A DNA stretch of 64,000 bases from JALZVT01 sp964611345 (GCA_964611345.1 CAZSYU010000003.1:30147-94146), one strand, 5' to 3'; counted from the stretch's first letter, positions 24,922-34,007 are shown. A program made the numbers and translations. Notes: generated by a model not told the origin, from the sequence alone.

Positions 24922-25767
24922 ATGAAAAATAGCAACCGAAACACCGTCTTCACCCGCTTCGGCACCCTGTCCAAAGCGGCCGCACTCTTCGCCACTGCGG
25001 CAACGCTTGTGTTGTCGACCAACAGTGTCTGGGCCAACACCACATCCAGCTCGCAGCTTATCGGTCATCCAGTGGTTACCGATGCCGGCGAACGACTCGG
25101 CAATGTGGAAGATCTGGCGATCGATCCGACCAGCGGTCAGGTGTCCTTTGTGGTGATCTCGATCGGTAGCTTTCTTGTTGAGAACAGCCTCATAGCGGTT
25201 GATGCCAATGCGCTAGCGACCGTTGCCGGAGGCGAACCCATGGTGCTGCGCACCGACGATCTCGAAGTAGCCCACCGCTTCAACGCTGACAACTACCCCA
25301 GTGCCGCGGACGTAAGAGCAGCAGGCAGCAGCAGCTCGGCGGACAATGGCTCACAAGACAATGGCTCACAAGACAATGGCTCACAAGACAATGGCTCACA
25401 AGGAGACACTTCCAGTACAGGCTCGGTGTTGTCAACAACAGGCAGCGCAACGATCACGGCAGGCAACAGAAAGGCCACTTACGAAAACGGCAAGCTAGAA
25501 ATGGTAAACGGTCCGATGCGCCGCACGCGGGCTTCCGGCCGGTCAGAAAATCGCTCGACAAGACGAGGAAGCGTTATTCCAAACTTCAAAAATGTCGACA
25601 CCAACCGGGATGGCCGCCTGAGCAGAGCCGAGATTGGCGCGCAGCTCAATCAAAATTCGAGCTTTGACGATCTCGACACCGATGCTAATGGCCGCATCGA
25701 TGATTTTGAATACGCGGCCTACCTCGAACGGCTCGCGAGCGAGCGTCGCTGGGTAGGCAACCGCTAG
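24922..25767 (+). CDS. Secreted PRC-barrel/EF-hand protein with DNGSQ repeats
   Basis: Signal peptide at residues 1-29 (start chosen at ATG 24922 because it begins the signal sequence; an upstream ATG at 24886 adds 12 polar residues). The mature part has a PRC-barrel-like domain (SQLIGHPVVTDAGERLGNVEDLAID, from about residue 36), a Ser-rich linker with four DNGSQ units (about 141-160), and two EF-hand-like calcium loops near the C-terminus (DTNRDGRLSRAE, DTDANGRIDDFE). Such proteins are usually periplasmic. The role is unknown. Confidence 0.82.
   Translation: MKNSNRNTVFTRFGTLSKAAALFATAATLVLSTNSVWANTTSSSQLIGHPVVTDAGERLGNVEDLAIDPTSGQVSFVVISIGSFLVENSLIAVDANALATVAGGEPMVLRTDDLEVAHRFNADNYPSAADVRAAGSSSSADNGSQDNGSQDNGSQDNGSQGDTSSTGSVLSTTGSATITAGNRKATYENGKLEMVNGPMRRTRASGRSENRSTRRGSVIPNFKNVDTNRDGRLSRAEIGAQLNQNSSFDDLDTDANGRIDDFEYAAYLERLASERRWVGNR
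25342..25401 (+). repeat. Four perfect 15-base tandem repeats encoding DNGSQ
   Basis: Four identical copies of gacaatggctcacaa sit inside the linker of the PRC-barrel/EF-hand protein and keep frame. Because each copy is 15 bases, copy-number change would only alter linker length. The copies are identical at every base, which points to recent expansion. Confidence 0.95.
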
Positions 25768-25776
25768 TCTAACCGT

Positions 25777-25802
25777 CTAACCGCCCGCGGAGGCGCGGTT
25801 AG
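25777..25802. terminator. Hairpin between convergent genes
   Basis: An eight-base perfect stem, CTAACCGC with GCGGTTAG, separated by ten GC-rich bases. It lies between the stop codons of the PRC-barrel gene and the acyl-CoA dehydrogenase, with the latter's TAA inside the stem. It could act as a terminator for both directions, but no T-tract follows. Confidence 0.45.
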
Positions 25803-27013
25803 TTACCGGTAGGCACTTCGCTAAACGGAATTCCCTTGTCTGCCCTTGGCTCTTGCGGCAAGCCCAGCACACGCTCTGCGATGATATTTGCCATGATCTC
25901 GTCGGTACCCCCGGCGATGCGCAGGCCCGGAATAGCCATATAACTGTCCTGGAACAGCGAACCAAACTTGGCTTCGAACTCGGCATCGCGAACGATGCCT
26001 TGCTGTTCTAACAGGTCGATAGCAAAGGCTGACATATCTTGCGTCTTACGCGCCCCCACGAGCTTGCCAATGGAGTTTTCAGGCCCCGGCAGCTCGCCCT
26101 TGGAGATTGCAGACAGCGTACGAAATGAGGTGTATTTCAACCCCGCTTCTTCCACGTACCAACTGGCAAGCTTGGCGCGCACTGAGGAATCTTCTATGGC
26201 AGGGCGATCACCGATGTTTACCGATGCAGCCAACTCCCGCAACACCTCAAACTTCACCCCACCGCCACCAGAACCGATGCTAGCGCGCTCATTCATAAGC
26301 GTGGTCAATGCCACCTGCCAACCCTGGCCCACGTTACCCATGCGCTGAGAGTCGGGAATACGCACGTCGGTGAAATACACCTCGTTAAACCCAGAGCCCC
26401 CGGAAATCTGGCGAATGGGTTTGATCTCTACCCCTGGACTCTTCATGTCCAGATAGAAGTAGGTCAAACCGGCGTGTTTGGCAACGTTAGGGTCGGTGCG
26501 CACCACCAAAATGCCAAAGTCTGAGTAGTGTGCGCCAGAGGTCCAGATTTTTTGGCCGTTAATCACCCAATCGTCGCCGTCGCGCTCGGCCTTGGTGCGC
26601 AGTGCCGCAAGGTCGGAACCACCCGCAGGTTCGCTAAACAGCTGGCACCAGATGTCTTCGCCGCTGGCAAGACGCGGGATAAAACGCTGTTGCGCGTCTT
26701 TGTCAGCCCACGACATCAGCGTCGGCGCCGCCATGCCCTGGCCAATCGAAAAGCAGGAAGTATCGGGCAAATCGAGCTTGGCCTCTTCCTGACCCAAAAT
26801 CACATTCTCGATGGCGCTGGCTTCGCGACCACCAAACTCTTTGGGCCAGCGAATACAGGCCCAACCGGCTTCCGCTTTACGCTTCTGCCAAAACTTCGCG
26901 CGCTCCAGATCTTTCATGCCCGCCAGTTCTTCTTCGCGGGGTGCGTTTGCACTCAACCAGCTCCGCGCTTCTTCGCGAAAACTTGCTTCCGCCGCTGTTT
27001 CTTCGAAATCCAT
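25799..27013 (-). CDS. Acyl-CoA dehydrogenase (subunit of a tandem pair, A)
   Basis: A 404-residue acyl-CoA dehydrogenase-family protein with the FAD/substrate block WCQLFSEPAGGSDLAALRTKA (about residue 120), the helical C-terminal domain, and IAGGTDEIMANIIAERVLGL near the end. It is encoded directly after the second acyl-CoA dehydrogenase on the same strand. Such adjacent unequal pairs often form alpha2beta2 heterotetramers acting on steroid side chains or branched acyl-CoAs. Substrate specificity is not readable from the sequence. Confidence 0.9.
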   Translation of the reverse strand: MDFEETAAEASFREEARSWLSANAPREEELAGMKDLERAKFWQKRKAEAGWACIRWPKEFGGREASAIENVILGQEEAKLDLPDTSCFSIGQGMAAPTLMSWADKDAQQRFIPRLASGEDIWCQLFSEPAGGSDLAALRTKAERDGDDWVINGQKIWTSGAHYSDFGILVVRTDPNVAKHAGLTYFYLDMKSPGVEIKPIRQISGGSGFNEVYFTDVRIPDSQRMGNVGQGWQVALTTLMNERASIGSGGGGVKFEVLRELAASVNIGDRPAIEDSSVRAKLASWYVEEAGLKYTSFRTLSAISKGELPGPENSIGKLVGARKTQDMSAFAIDLLEQQGIVRDAEFEAKFGSLFQDSYMAIPGLRIAGGTDEIMANIIAERVLGLPQEPRADKGIPFSEVPTGN

Positions 27014-27058
27014 AATCGTTCTCTTTGTGTTCTTGTATTTCGTTTTGGTTTTACGGAG

Positions 27059-28177
27059 TTAGGCCGCGTTAGTTTGTTCTGCCGCGCGCAACAGTTTTTC
27101 TTGCCACACGGTTTCACTGCCAATGGCCACTGCCAGCAATTTCGAGCGCCGATAATAAAACTGGCAGTCGAACTCCCAGGTGTAACCCATGCCGCCGTGC
27201 GTCTGAATATTCTCTTTCGACGAAAAGTAATACGCCTGGGTACTGCCCACTCGAGCCGTTGCCGCGGCGAGTGGCAGTTCTGCTGCATTGGTCGCTAATG
27301 CCCAGGCGCCGTAGTAGGCGTTAGAGCGCGCCAGGGTGTTTTTGACGTACATATCCGCAAGCTTGTGCTTGATCGCCTGATAAGAAGCAATGGCACGGCC
27401 GAAAGCGTACCGACCCATGGCGTAGTTTTTCGCCATTTCAAGGCAAGCCTCTGATCCGCCGAGTTGCTCCCAGGCGAACAACACTGCTGCGCGATCAAGC
27501 AGCGTCTCAAGTTGGGTCCAGCCACGTCCCTCGCCGCCTAACAATTCTGCTTGTGCGCCGTTGAAGGTCACGTTGGCGTGTGGCCGCGTAGGATCAAGAG
27601 TGGCAACTTCCTCAATGACCACATTGGGATCATTCAGCTCTACCAGATACAACGACGCGCCATCCCCTGCTGAACTGGCTGCAGCCACCACCATCACCTG
27701 GGCAATTTGTGCGTCAGCCACCACGGTTTTGTGCCCGGTAAGTTTGCCGCCCTCAACCTTCGCAGTCAGCGACTTGGCTGTGGTTTGGCCCGCAGCCTCG
27801 GCGTAACCCAGACAACCAATCACCTCGCCTGCGGCAAGTTTTGGCAACCACTGCTCTTTCTGTGCCTGGGAACCCGCAGCAAGAATCGCTTCGGTAGCCA
27901 GATACACAGACGACGAGAAGGGTACCGGGGCTGCACAGCGGCCGAGTTCCTCGGCAATCACAACCAGCTCCAGGTGGGACAGCCCGAGTCCGCCGAATTC
28001 CTCAGGAATAACCGTCGCCGTCCAGCCCATCTCTACGATCTTCTGCCACAGCGAACTCGCCCAGGTTTCGTTGCCGTCGAGCACACCCCGCACTACCTCA
28101 GGCGCGCAGTTCTCCGCCAGAAACCCGTGCGCCTGATCGCGCAGCAGCTTCTGTTCTTCCGAAAATTCAAAATTCAT
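27059..28177 (-). CDS. Acyl-CoA dehydrogenase (subunit of a tandem pair, B)
   Basis: A 372-residue acyl-CoA dehydrogenase-like protein. The ATG at 28177 is chosen because a GGAGGGG Shine-Dalgarno lies just ahead of it; the upstream ATG at 28225 adds 16 unlikely residues. The C-terminal GGMGYTWEFDCQFYYRRSK segment keeps the glutamate used as catalytic base in many family members. It probably pairs with the gene 45 bases downstream. The middle region is poorer in FAD-binding motifs than in its neighbour, as is usual in heteromeric pairs. Confidence 0.87.
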   Translation of the reverse strand: MNFEFSEEQKLLRDQAHGFLAENCAPEVVRGVLDGNETWASSLWQKIVEMGWTATVIPEEFGGLGLSHLELVVIAEELGRCAAPVPFSSSVYLATEAILAAGSQAQKEQWLPKLAAGEVIGCLGYAEAAGQTTAKSLTAKVEGGKLTGHKTVVADAQIAQVMVVAAASSAGDGASLYLVELNDPNVVIEEVATLDPTRPHANVTFNGAQAELLGGEGRGWTQLETLLDRAAVLFAWEQLGGSEACLEMAKNYAMGRYAFGRAIASYQAIKHKLADMYVKNTLARSNAYYGAWALATNAAELPLAAATARVGSTQAYYFSSKENIQTHGGMGYTWEFDCQFYYRRSKLLAVAIGSETVWQEKLLRAAEQTNAA

Positions 28178-28296
28178 GGGGCCCCTCCAGCCATTAGACT
28201 TATAGTTCTGCCCTCTATCTTGCACAAATTCGCAATCGAAGCGAACCTGCTACACCCATATCGGGTTCGAAAGCACGTTTAAGGGCAGACCAGGAC

Positions 28297-28590
28297 ATGA
28301 AACGAGAACAACTCAATCCAACAGAACTGCAAGAGGCACTTACCACGCTGGGCAGTCCCTGGCAGGTTAAAAACGACAAGCTGCACGCCAGTTTCAAGTT
28401 TGATGATTTTGTCGCGGCCTTCGGCTTCATGACGAAGATGGCACTCATTGCCGAGCGCATGAATCATCACCCTGAGTGGTTCAATGTCTACAACCGCGTT
28501 GAGGTTGATCTGACCACCCACGATTCTGGTGGCATCACGATGCTCGACATCAACCTGGCGCAAGAGATGTCAGCCGCGGCATCGTCCTGA
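28297..28590 (+). CDS. phhB: Pterin-4a-carbinolamine dehydratase
   Basis: A 97-residue protein with the active-site motif MNHHPEWFNVYNRVEVDLTTHD. His57, His58 and His75 match the catalytic histidines of DCoH/PhhB. It dehydrates 4a-hydroxytetrahydropterin made by aromatic amino acid hydroxylases, so it normally serves phenylalanine hydroxylase, which is not in this window. The last codons lie inside the 55-base duplicated block ahead of the assembly gap. The stop TGA at 28588-28590 overlaps the start of the 20-base repeat array. Confidence 0.93.
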   Translation: MKREQLNPTELQEALTTLGSPWQVKNDKLHASFKFDDFVAAFGFMTKMALIAERMNHHPEWFNVYNRVEVDLTTHDSGGITMLDINLAQEMSAAASS

Positions 28591-28595
28591 AGCAG

Positions 28596-28850
28596 CTGAC
28601 GGCATTTTTAAGCANNNNNNNNNNNNNNNNNNNNNNNNNNNNNNNNNNNNNNNNNNNNNNNNNNNNNNNNNNNNNNNNNNNNNNNNNNNNNNNNNNNNNN
28701 NNNNNNNNNNNNNNGCAAGAGATGTCAGCCGCGGCATCGTCCTGAAGCAGCTGACGGCATTTTTAAGCAACTGACGGCATTTTTAAGCAGCTGACGGCAT
28801 TTTTAAGCAGCTGACGGCATTTTTAAGCAGCTGACGGCGTCTTGAAGCAA
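28596..28850 (+). repeat. 20-base tandem repeat array (contains assembly gap)
   Basis: One copy before and five after the 100-N gap of a unit ctgacggcatttttaagcag. The last copy is degenerate (gcgtcttgaagcaa). The array starts just after the pterin dehydratase stop codon. Because the 55 bases before and after the gap are the same, the true locus may simply be one uninterrupted array. Confidence 0.93.
28615..28714. other. Assembly gap (100 N) within the 20-base repeat array
   Basis: The sequence 28560-28614 is identical to 28715-28769 (55 bases). This includes the end of the pterin dehydratase gene, so the second copy is not a second gene but an overlap of two contigs joined by a scaffolder. 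Confidence 0.95.
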
Positions 28851-28937
28851 CTGTTTAGCCAGTAACCCGGCTCTTAGCCCAGCCTTACGTGCCCTGCATG
28901 TGCAACCTGAATGCACTCGTAAACCGCAGTTATCCGC
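28851..28937. other. Intergenic spacer after the repeat array
   Basis: A short stretch between the last repeat copy and the stop of the convergent SDR gene. No gene, hairpin or promoter was seen in it. Confidence 0.5.
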
Positions 28938-29771
28938 TTAGAGCCCGCGCTTGCCGGCTTCGCGAATCATCGGCTGCGCTTCGTTAAACGCAGGCTCTGT
29001 AGCACTCGAACCAGTGGTCACACCAGCGTCTGTCGTAAGCGTATGCCCATTGGTGTAACCCGACTCATCACTGGCAAGCCATAACGCTGCATTGGCCACA
29101 TCTTCTGCCACGCCGGCTCGCCCTTTCAGGGGTGACCCTGCGGCCAGGTTTGCTTTGGTCCCTTCGATATCATTTGGATCACCAGACAGGGCAGACACCA
29201 TCGGAGTTGCCATACCGTGTGGTGCAATCGCATTGACGCGAATACCGTAATGGCAAAGCTCCGCAGCAACGCTCTTGGTCATGCCAATAACGGCGTGCTT
29301 CGAGGCGGTATAGGCATGCGGACCAAGACCACCAAGAATTCCTGCCGTACTCGACATGCTGACAATCGCCCCAGAGTTTTGCGGCTTCATAACTCGCGCC
29401 GCATGCTTCATGCCATAAAAGACCCCGTCGAGCAGAATTCCGGTGGTGGCCGACCACTCTTTGGCATCCACCGTTTCAATTGGACCCACGGCGCCGACAA
29501 TGCCAGCGTTGTTGAACATCACGTCGAGCTGACCAAACTCACTGACCGCCGTATCAACCAGCCCGGCGATATCTTGCTCGACGCTCACATCACAATGCAC
29601 AAACCTGGCTGCAGCCCCCAATTCCTCGGCTAACGCCTGTCCCGCTGCGTCTTGAATATCGCCCAATACAACGCGCGCACCCTCGGCCACAAACAGCCTG
29701 GCAGCCGCTTCGCCAAAGCCACTCGAGCCCCCTGTTATCGCCGCTACCTTGCCTTCCAGTCGCTTACTCAT
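28938..29771 (-). CDS. Short-chain dehydrogenase/reductase
   Basis: A 277-residue SDR. The ATG at 29771 is preferred over 30011 because it is preceded by a GGGGGA site and gives the family N-terminus (MSKRLEGKVAAITGG). The motifs TGGSSGFG (cofactor), NNAG, and the active-site Ser with YTASK are in place. The glycine loop and an Asp after the second strand (LGDI) suggest NAD preference. The substrate is unknown. It diverges from the hydrolase gene. Confidence 0.9.
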   Translation of the reverse strand: MSKRLEGKVAAITGGSSGFGEAAARLFVAEGARVVLGDIQDAAGQALAEELGAAARFVHCDVSVEQDIAGLVDTAVSEFGQLDVMFNNAGIVGAVGPIETVDAKEWSATTGILLDGVFYGMKHAARVMKPQNSGAIVSMSSTAGILGGLGPHAYTASKHAVIGMTKSVAAELCHYGIRVNAIAPHGMATPMVSALSGDPNDIEGTKANLAAGSPLKGRAGVAEDVANAALWLASDESGYTNGHTLTTDAGVTTGSSATEPAFNEAQPMIREAGKRGL

Positions 29772-29862
29772 AGTTCCCCCTTTACCCAGATATAGATCAA
29801 AAAACAGAATTCCTCTTGCCAGAGTATGATGAGTTTTAGTTTTTGGAACCAGACTGTTCGCC

Positions 29863-30870
29863 ATGAAGAAAACCATCACGCTGATCGTGCTGGCTTTACT
29901 CGTAATTGCGGCCCTGTTGCTGTTCGAAGCCGACTTCTCAACGGCCCAGGTGGATGCAAAGTACGCCAACGCAGCCTCGCAGTTTTTCACGGACTCGGAA
30001 GGCGCCCGCATACATTACCGAGACCAGGGTAACCCGGGTGGTGAACCCCTCGTGCTGGTGCACGGTTCAAACGCGTCCCTGCACACCTGGGAACCATGGA
30101 TTGCGACCATTGGCGATCGGTTCCGTGTGATCACCCTGGATTTGCCAGCCCACGGGCTTACGGGCGCCGTACCCAACGGGAATTACGGCACCAATGCACA
30201 ACTGCTCAGCGTCGAGCGGTTAATGCAACACCTCGACGTTCCACAGTTTATCCTTGGCGGCAACTCCATGGGCGGAGGCGTGAGTTGGCGCTATGCACTT
30301 GCACACCCCGAACAGGTAAGCGCCCTCATTCTGATCGACGCCTCCGGGCCGCGTTCCTGGCGCCGGGAGCAAAGCGAAAACACCGCACCCAAGGACGAGG
30401 GTCCACTGGCGTTTCGGCTCCTGCAAAAAAGCTGGTTTCGCAGCATTGCGGGCAACCTCGACACCCGCTACCTAACCAAACAAGGGCTGCGCGCAGCGTT
30501 CCACGATGATTCGCTGGTCACCGAAGACATGGTCGATCTGTACTACCACATGAGCATGCGAGCAGGCACACGTGAGGCAACACTTGCGCGCTTCACCCGC
30601 CGGGCAAACGCGGCCCAAGAGCTTACTGAGGCCAATCTAGCCAGTCTCACCCTGCCCACCCTCATACTCTGGGGCGAAACTGACACGCTGATCCCCGCTA
30701 GCACGGGCGAGCGATTTGCCGCGGCGCTACCCAACAGCGAACTCATCGTTTACCCAAATGTTGGACACATACCCATGGAAGAAATCGCAGCACAGTCTGC
30801 TGCTGACCTGCTGAGCTTCCTGCAACAACGGCCAGCAAATCGCCGCACAACCGGGTTTCAGAGCAATTAG
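29863..30870 (+). CDS. Alpha/beta hydrolase with N-terminal membrane anchor
   Basis: A 335-residue protein with an N-terminal hydrophobic helix (about 4-21), the oxyanion HG (67-68), the nucleophile elbow GNSMGG (Ser135), a late acid in GETDTLIP (Asp at about 275) and the catalytic His in GHIPMEE (about 303). The family includes epoxide hydrolases, esterases and haloalkane dehalogenases, and this one cannot be assigned further. The helix suggests the enzyme is anchored on the periplasmic side. It is followed 81 bases later by an MFS gene. Confidence 0.88.
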   Translation: MKKTITLIVLALLVIAALLLFEADFSTAQVDAKYANAASQFFTDSEGARIHYRDQGNPGGEPLVLVHGSNASLHTWEPWIATIGDRFRVITLDLPAHGLTGAVPNGNYGTNAQLLSVERLMQHLDVPQFILGGNSMGGGVSWRYALAHPEQVSALILIDASGPRSWRREQSENTAPKDEGPLAFRLLQKSWFRSIAGNLDTRYLTKQGLRAAFHDDSLVTEDMVDLYYHMSMRAGTREATLARFTRRANAAQELTEANLASLTLPTLILWGETDTLIPASTGERFAAALPNSELIVYPNVGHIPMEEIAAQSAADLLSFLQQRPANRRTTGFQSN

Positions 30871-30951
30871 CAACGCAGGCACAGCGCCCGCTGTTTGCGG
30901 TATGGTCGATGTAACGCTTTTCTTCTTTGGCACCTTCATGCAGCGCTTGTC

Positions 30952-32157
30952 TTGAACTCTGAGTTTCGTGCCTACCTGAGCTCAACCGCATTTATCAGCC
31001 TGGCGTTTGCCATGCAGCAACTGCTTATCAGCTGGTTGTTGGTTGGGGTGCTGTTACTGCCCGCCGACCGCGTCGGTGTGCTGCAGGCACTCATGGGAAT
31101 TCCGGGCATCTTCCTGATGTTGTGGGGCGGCGCAAGCGCCGATCGCGCTGATCCCCGTGCGCTGCTCATGCGAGTGTACTTCCTGGCACCCATCCTGCCG
31201 CTGTTTCTGATCATCGTTATTAACACCACTGAGTTATCCGTGTTGCCCGTTGTGCTTTGGGGCCTGGGCATGAGCGTTGCGATGTCTTTTTCTACGCCAG
31301 CCCAACAGGCCATACTGAGTCGAGTCACCCAGGGCAGCGACATCCAAAAAGGTGTTTCGGCGGCAACAGCCATTGGCTTTTTAGTGCAAATCATTGGGCT
31401 CTACGCCGCCGGCCAGCTCGATCGCTTCGGCCTGACCAACGTGCTGCTGATACAGGGTGTTTGTTTACTGCTGGGCGCATTGACTATCCGGCGTCTGACC
31501 CCACAGCCGAGTTCGGCCGACCAGACCAATCAAACCCACACCAGCGCCCTTGCGAACATCAAGGCGGGATTGCAGGCAACACTCAAACACCGGGTTATCT
31601 TCCATCTGCTGGCCATCAACTTTGTATCGACCATATTCAATGCCGGTGCATTTATGACCGCGTTTCCCTTCATCATAAAAAGGGTCTACGACGGCAATGC
31701 GGCGCTGCTCGCACTTATGATGGCGGTATTTTTCGCCGGCGCGATGGCCAGCAACCTGCTCATGTTAAAGCTGATGCCGTTTCGCCAACCTGGCCGCCTG
31801 TTTCTGTTGATGCAGCTGTCGCGCATTGTGGTCTTGTGGCTCTTGTGGATAGAACCCAGTTGGTGGCTGCTGGTGGTGGCTACGATTGGCTGGGGTCTGA
31901 ACATGGGGTTCACGTCTACCTTGAGCCGTACTATTACCCAGGAGTCAGCACCGCCTGAATACCGCGGCCGCATAATGGGCGTGCTGGCACTCGGAACCAT
32001 GGGCAGCGCTCCCATTGGCGCCATTGTGCTGGGCTACATCATCGAGTCAGTGGGCACGCTGGATGCGCTGGTGCCCGCCATGGTGTTGTCTCTATTGCTC
32101 TTTGCTTATGGCGTCTGGCGAACGGAAATCTGGCATTACCGCTCACCCCAGAGCTAG
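30952..32157 (+). CDS. MFS transporter (EntS/drug-efflux-like)
   Basis: A 401-residue protein with about 11-12 predicted helices, split in two halves by a loop (about residues 185-200). The start is uncertain: TTG at 30952 gives a family-like N-terminus (NSEFRAYLSS), whereas TTG at 30895 adds 19 residues. GRIMGVLALGTMGSAPIGAI near the end is typical of the C-terminal half. The stop TAG shares the palindrome CTAG (32154-32157) with the stop of the convergent AIM24 gene. The substrate is unknown. Confidence 0.82.
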   Translation: MNSEFRAYLSSTAFISLAFAMQQLLISWLLVGVLLLPADRVGVLQALMGIPGIFLMLWGGASADRADPRALLMRVYFLAPILPLFLIIVINTTELSVLPVVLWGLGMSVAMSFSTPAQQAILSRVTQGSDIQKGVSAATAIGFLVQIIGLYAAGQLDRFGLTNVLLIQGVCLLLGALTIRRLTPQPSSADQTNQTHTSALANIKAGLQATLKHRVIFHLLAINFVSTIFNAGAFMTAFPFIIKRVYDGNAALLALMMAVFFAGAMASNLLMLKLMPFRQPGRLFLLMQLSRIVVLWLLWIEPSWWLLVVATIGWGLNMGFTSTLSRTITQESAPPEYRGRIMGVLALGTMGSAPIGAIVLGYIIESVGTLDALVPAMVLSLLLFAYGVWRTEIWHYRSPQS

Positions 32158-32936
32158 CGGTCGCCAAACATATCGCCAAGACCACCAAGCACAGAGCCTT
32201 CGCCCTTAGACCTTCCCACCGTTGCGGCGCGCAGCACGCGGTCGGCCAAGCGCGAGAAGGGCAAGCTCTGCAGATAGACCGTGCCGGTACCTTTGAGCGT
32301 CGCCATAAACAGGCCTTCGCCCCCAAACACCATCGACTTCAGGTTACCCGCACGCTCAATGTCGTAGTCAATACCGGGAGTAAAGGCTGCAATACAACCG
32401 GTATCAACCCGCAACGTCTCGTTGTTTAGCTCGCGCTTAATCACAGTGCCGCCTACATGCACAAAAGCGAGGCCATCGCCGCGCAAGCGCTGCAGAATAA
32501 AACCCTCACCGCCAAAAAAGCCGGCACCCAGTTTGCGGTTAAACGCAATATCAACACTGGTGCCGAACGCGGCGCACAGAAAGGCGTCTTTCTGACAAAT
32601 CAGCTCTTCACCCATGGCAGCCATGTCGACAGGGATGATCTTGCCCGGATAAGGCGCTGCAAATGCCACGCGGCGTTTACCGCTACCCACATTCGAGAAA
32701 TGCGTCATAAAAATCGATTCACCCGTAAGCACGCGCTTACCGACATTCAGTATTGAATCGAGCATGCCGCCAGACGGTTTAGATCCGTCGCCCATCTTGG
32801 TCTCGAAAGTGATGCCGTCTTCCATGTAATTCATGGCACCAGCTTCTGCGATAACAACCTCAGAGGGATCCAGTTCGACCTCAACGATTTGCATATCGTC
32901 GCCAAATATTTCGTAGTCCACTTCGTGACAGCGCAT
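32154..32936 (-). CDS. AIM24/TIGR00266-family protein
   Basis: A 260-residue beta-rich protein starting with MRCHEVDYEIFGDDMQ, which is the pattern of the TIGR00266/AIM24 family. Glycine-rich segments such as FFGGEGFILQRLRGDG (about 140-155) and VFGGEGLFMATLKG (about 208-220) are the usual family landmarks. Members form trimeric beta-helices of unknown function and are related to the mitochondrial biogenesis protein AIM24. No enzyme residues are visible. The gene is convergent with the MFS gene. Confidence 0.88.
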   Translation of the reverse strand: MRCHEVDYEIFGDDMQIVEVELDPSEVVIAEAGAMNYMEDGITFETKMGDGSKPSGGMLDSILNVGKRVLTGESIFMTHFSNVGSGKRRVAFAAPYPGKIIPVDMAAMGEELICQKDAFLCAAFGTSVDIAFNRKLGAGFFGGEGFILQRLRGDGLAFVHVGGTVIKRELNNETLRVDTGCIAAFTPGIDYDIERAGNLKSMVFGGEGLFMATLKGTGTVYLQSLPFSRLADRVLRAATVGRSKGEGSVLGGLGDMFGDR

Positions 32937-33209
32937 TACAGTTCCTACACCTGATTGTTTAGGCGATTATTCTGACCGAGCGTACCCTGCTTGACTAGCC
33001 CGGCTTAACCAGAGCGGCTTGCGCCCGAATGGGTCAATCTTTCCCAGGAATGGGCGTTCGGTTGTGCGAGCAGCATTGGTTGGCTACTGAGATGACAAGA
33101 GTCGACATAAACCTCATATTCATTGATTTGTTAGGCGGCGTGTAGTTCCGCCTCGCACCACCAAGCCTAGTCTGAGAACCACGAGGGGTGTCCTCTTGAC
33201 CGGCTCAGC

Positions 33210-34007
33210 TCAGTAGTCGATCGTTTCGTACTCTAGCGCATAATTTTTTCGATTGATTGAGCATTGCTTCAACACTGGTTTCAGGCGGCGTTCGCCTAGC
33301 CAACTCCTAACACTCGCTCTCAGTTCAGGCGAAGCATTCGCACCCAAGAAAATGGTTTTGATTTCAGCACCATGGAGTAGCGCAAACCGCCCATTGCTTC
33401 TAAACAGAGCATGGAATCCCGGCGGAATAATCGTTCTATATTCCTGTTCGTAGGACCAATGTTTCGACTTGGACAGAAGGGGGCGGATAAGGTAGCTCGG
33501 GATATTCACCAACATATTGCACCCGGTACGCCACCCCACCAATCAAACGAGTAGCATCAAATTCAATGCATACTCCTCGATGCGACCCGCCATAATGCGC
33601 CCACATCAGAAGGTTCTCGGCTACTGCTGTGAAGCTACAGAACCTCACTTCTTGGAAGACAATCGTAGTAGATCTATCTATGAATACTTGAAATGCTTGG
33701 TGGGTCGCCATGTTTTCCCGCACCAACTTCTCAGCCTCTCAGCCTCTTTCTTTCTCCGGCCATCTTCGCGCATGCGCTTTACGATGTGTTTTTGCGCATT
33801 AGCGAGAGCATCCGGCGAGTAGTCTAAACGCACATGAGGCTGCAATTCCCATGGGTCATCCATTTGCGCCGGTAAGGCGTGATAAAGACGGTTACCCAGA
33901 ATAATCTCTCTGAGTCTTTCCGGGTTATCCGGAAAATACTTGTAGAGACTCCCGATATCGGCATCTACCGCAAACGGATGATCTTCTACAAACCCGCTTT
34001 CTTTCAT
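33210..34007 (-). pseudogene. DUF2971 protein broken by frameshifts
   Basis: Three short minus-strand reading frames form one DUF2971-like protein when joined. They are 34007-33678 (SLYKYFPDN, DDPWEL), a middle frame to about 33436 (LLMWAHYGGSHRGVCIEFD) and 33542-33210 (SKHWSYEQEYRTI). The first break is an 8-base tandem duplication (33729-33744). The second, near 33500, looks like a deletion, because the segment normally found before the KSKxWxYExExR motif is missing. DUF2971 proteins often sit in defence or mobile islands. This copy is almost certainly inactive. Confidence 0.85.
33729..33744 (+). repeat. 8-base tandem duplication that causes a frameshift
   Basis: Two adjacent copies of tctcagcc. 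Removing one copy restores the reading frame of the DUF2971 gene (Glu-Ala-Glu-Lys-Leu-Val in the minus-strand frame). Confidence 0.9.

Noticed and set aside
26528..27298. 256-codon plus-strand frame opposite the acyl-CoA dehydrogenase pair
   Set aside because: Antisense to two clear enzymes, and it spans their junction.
28715..28769. Second partial copy of the pterin dehydratase gene
   Set aside because: It repeats exactly the 55 bases before the gap and is better explained as contig overlap than as gene duplication.
28596..28850. 20-base array as a CRISPR array
   Set aside because: Copies are directly adjacent with no spacers, and no cas genes occur in the window.
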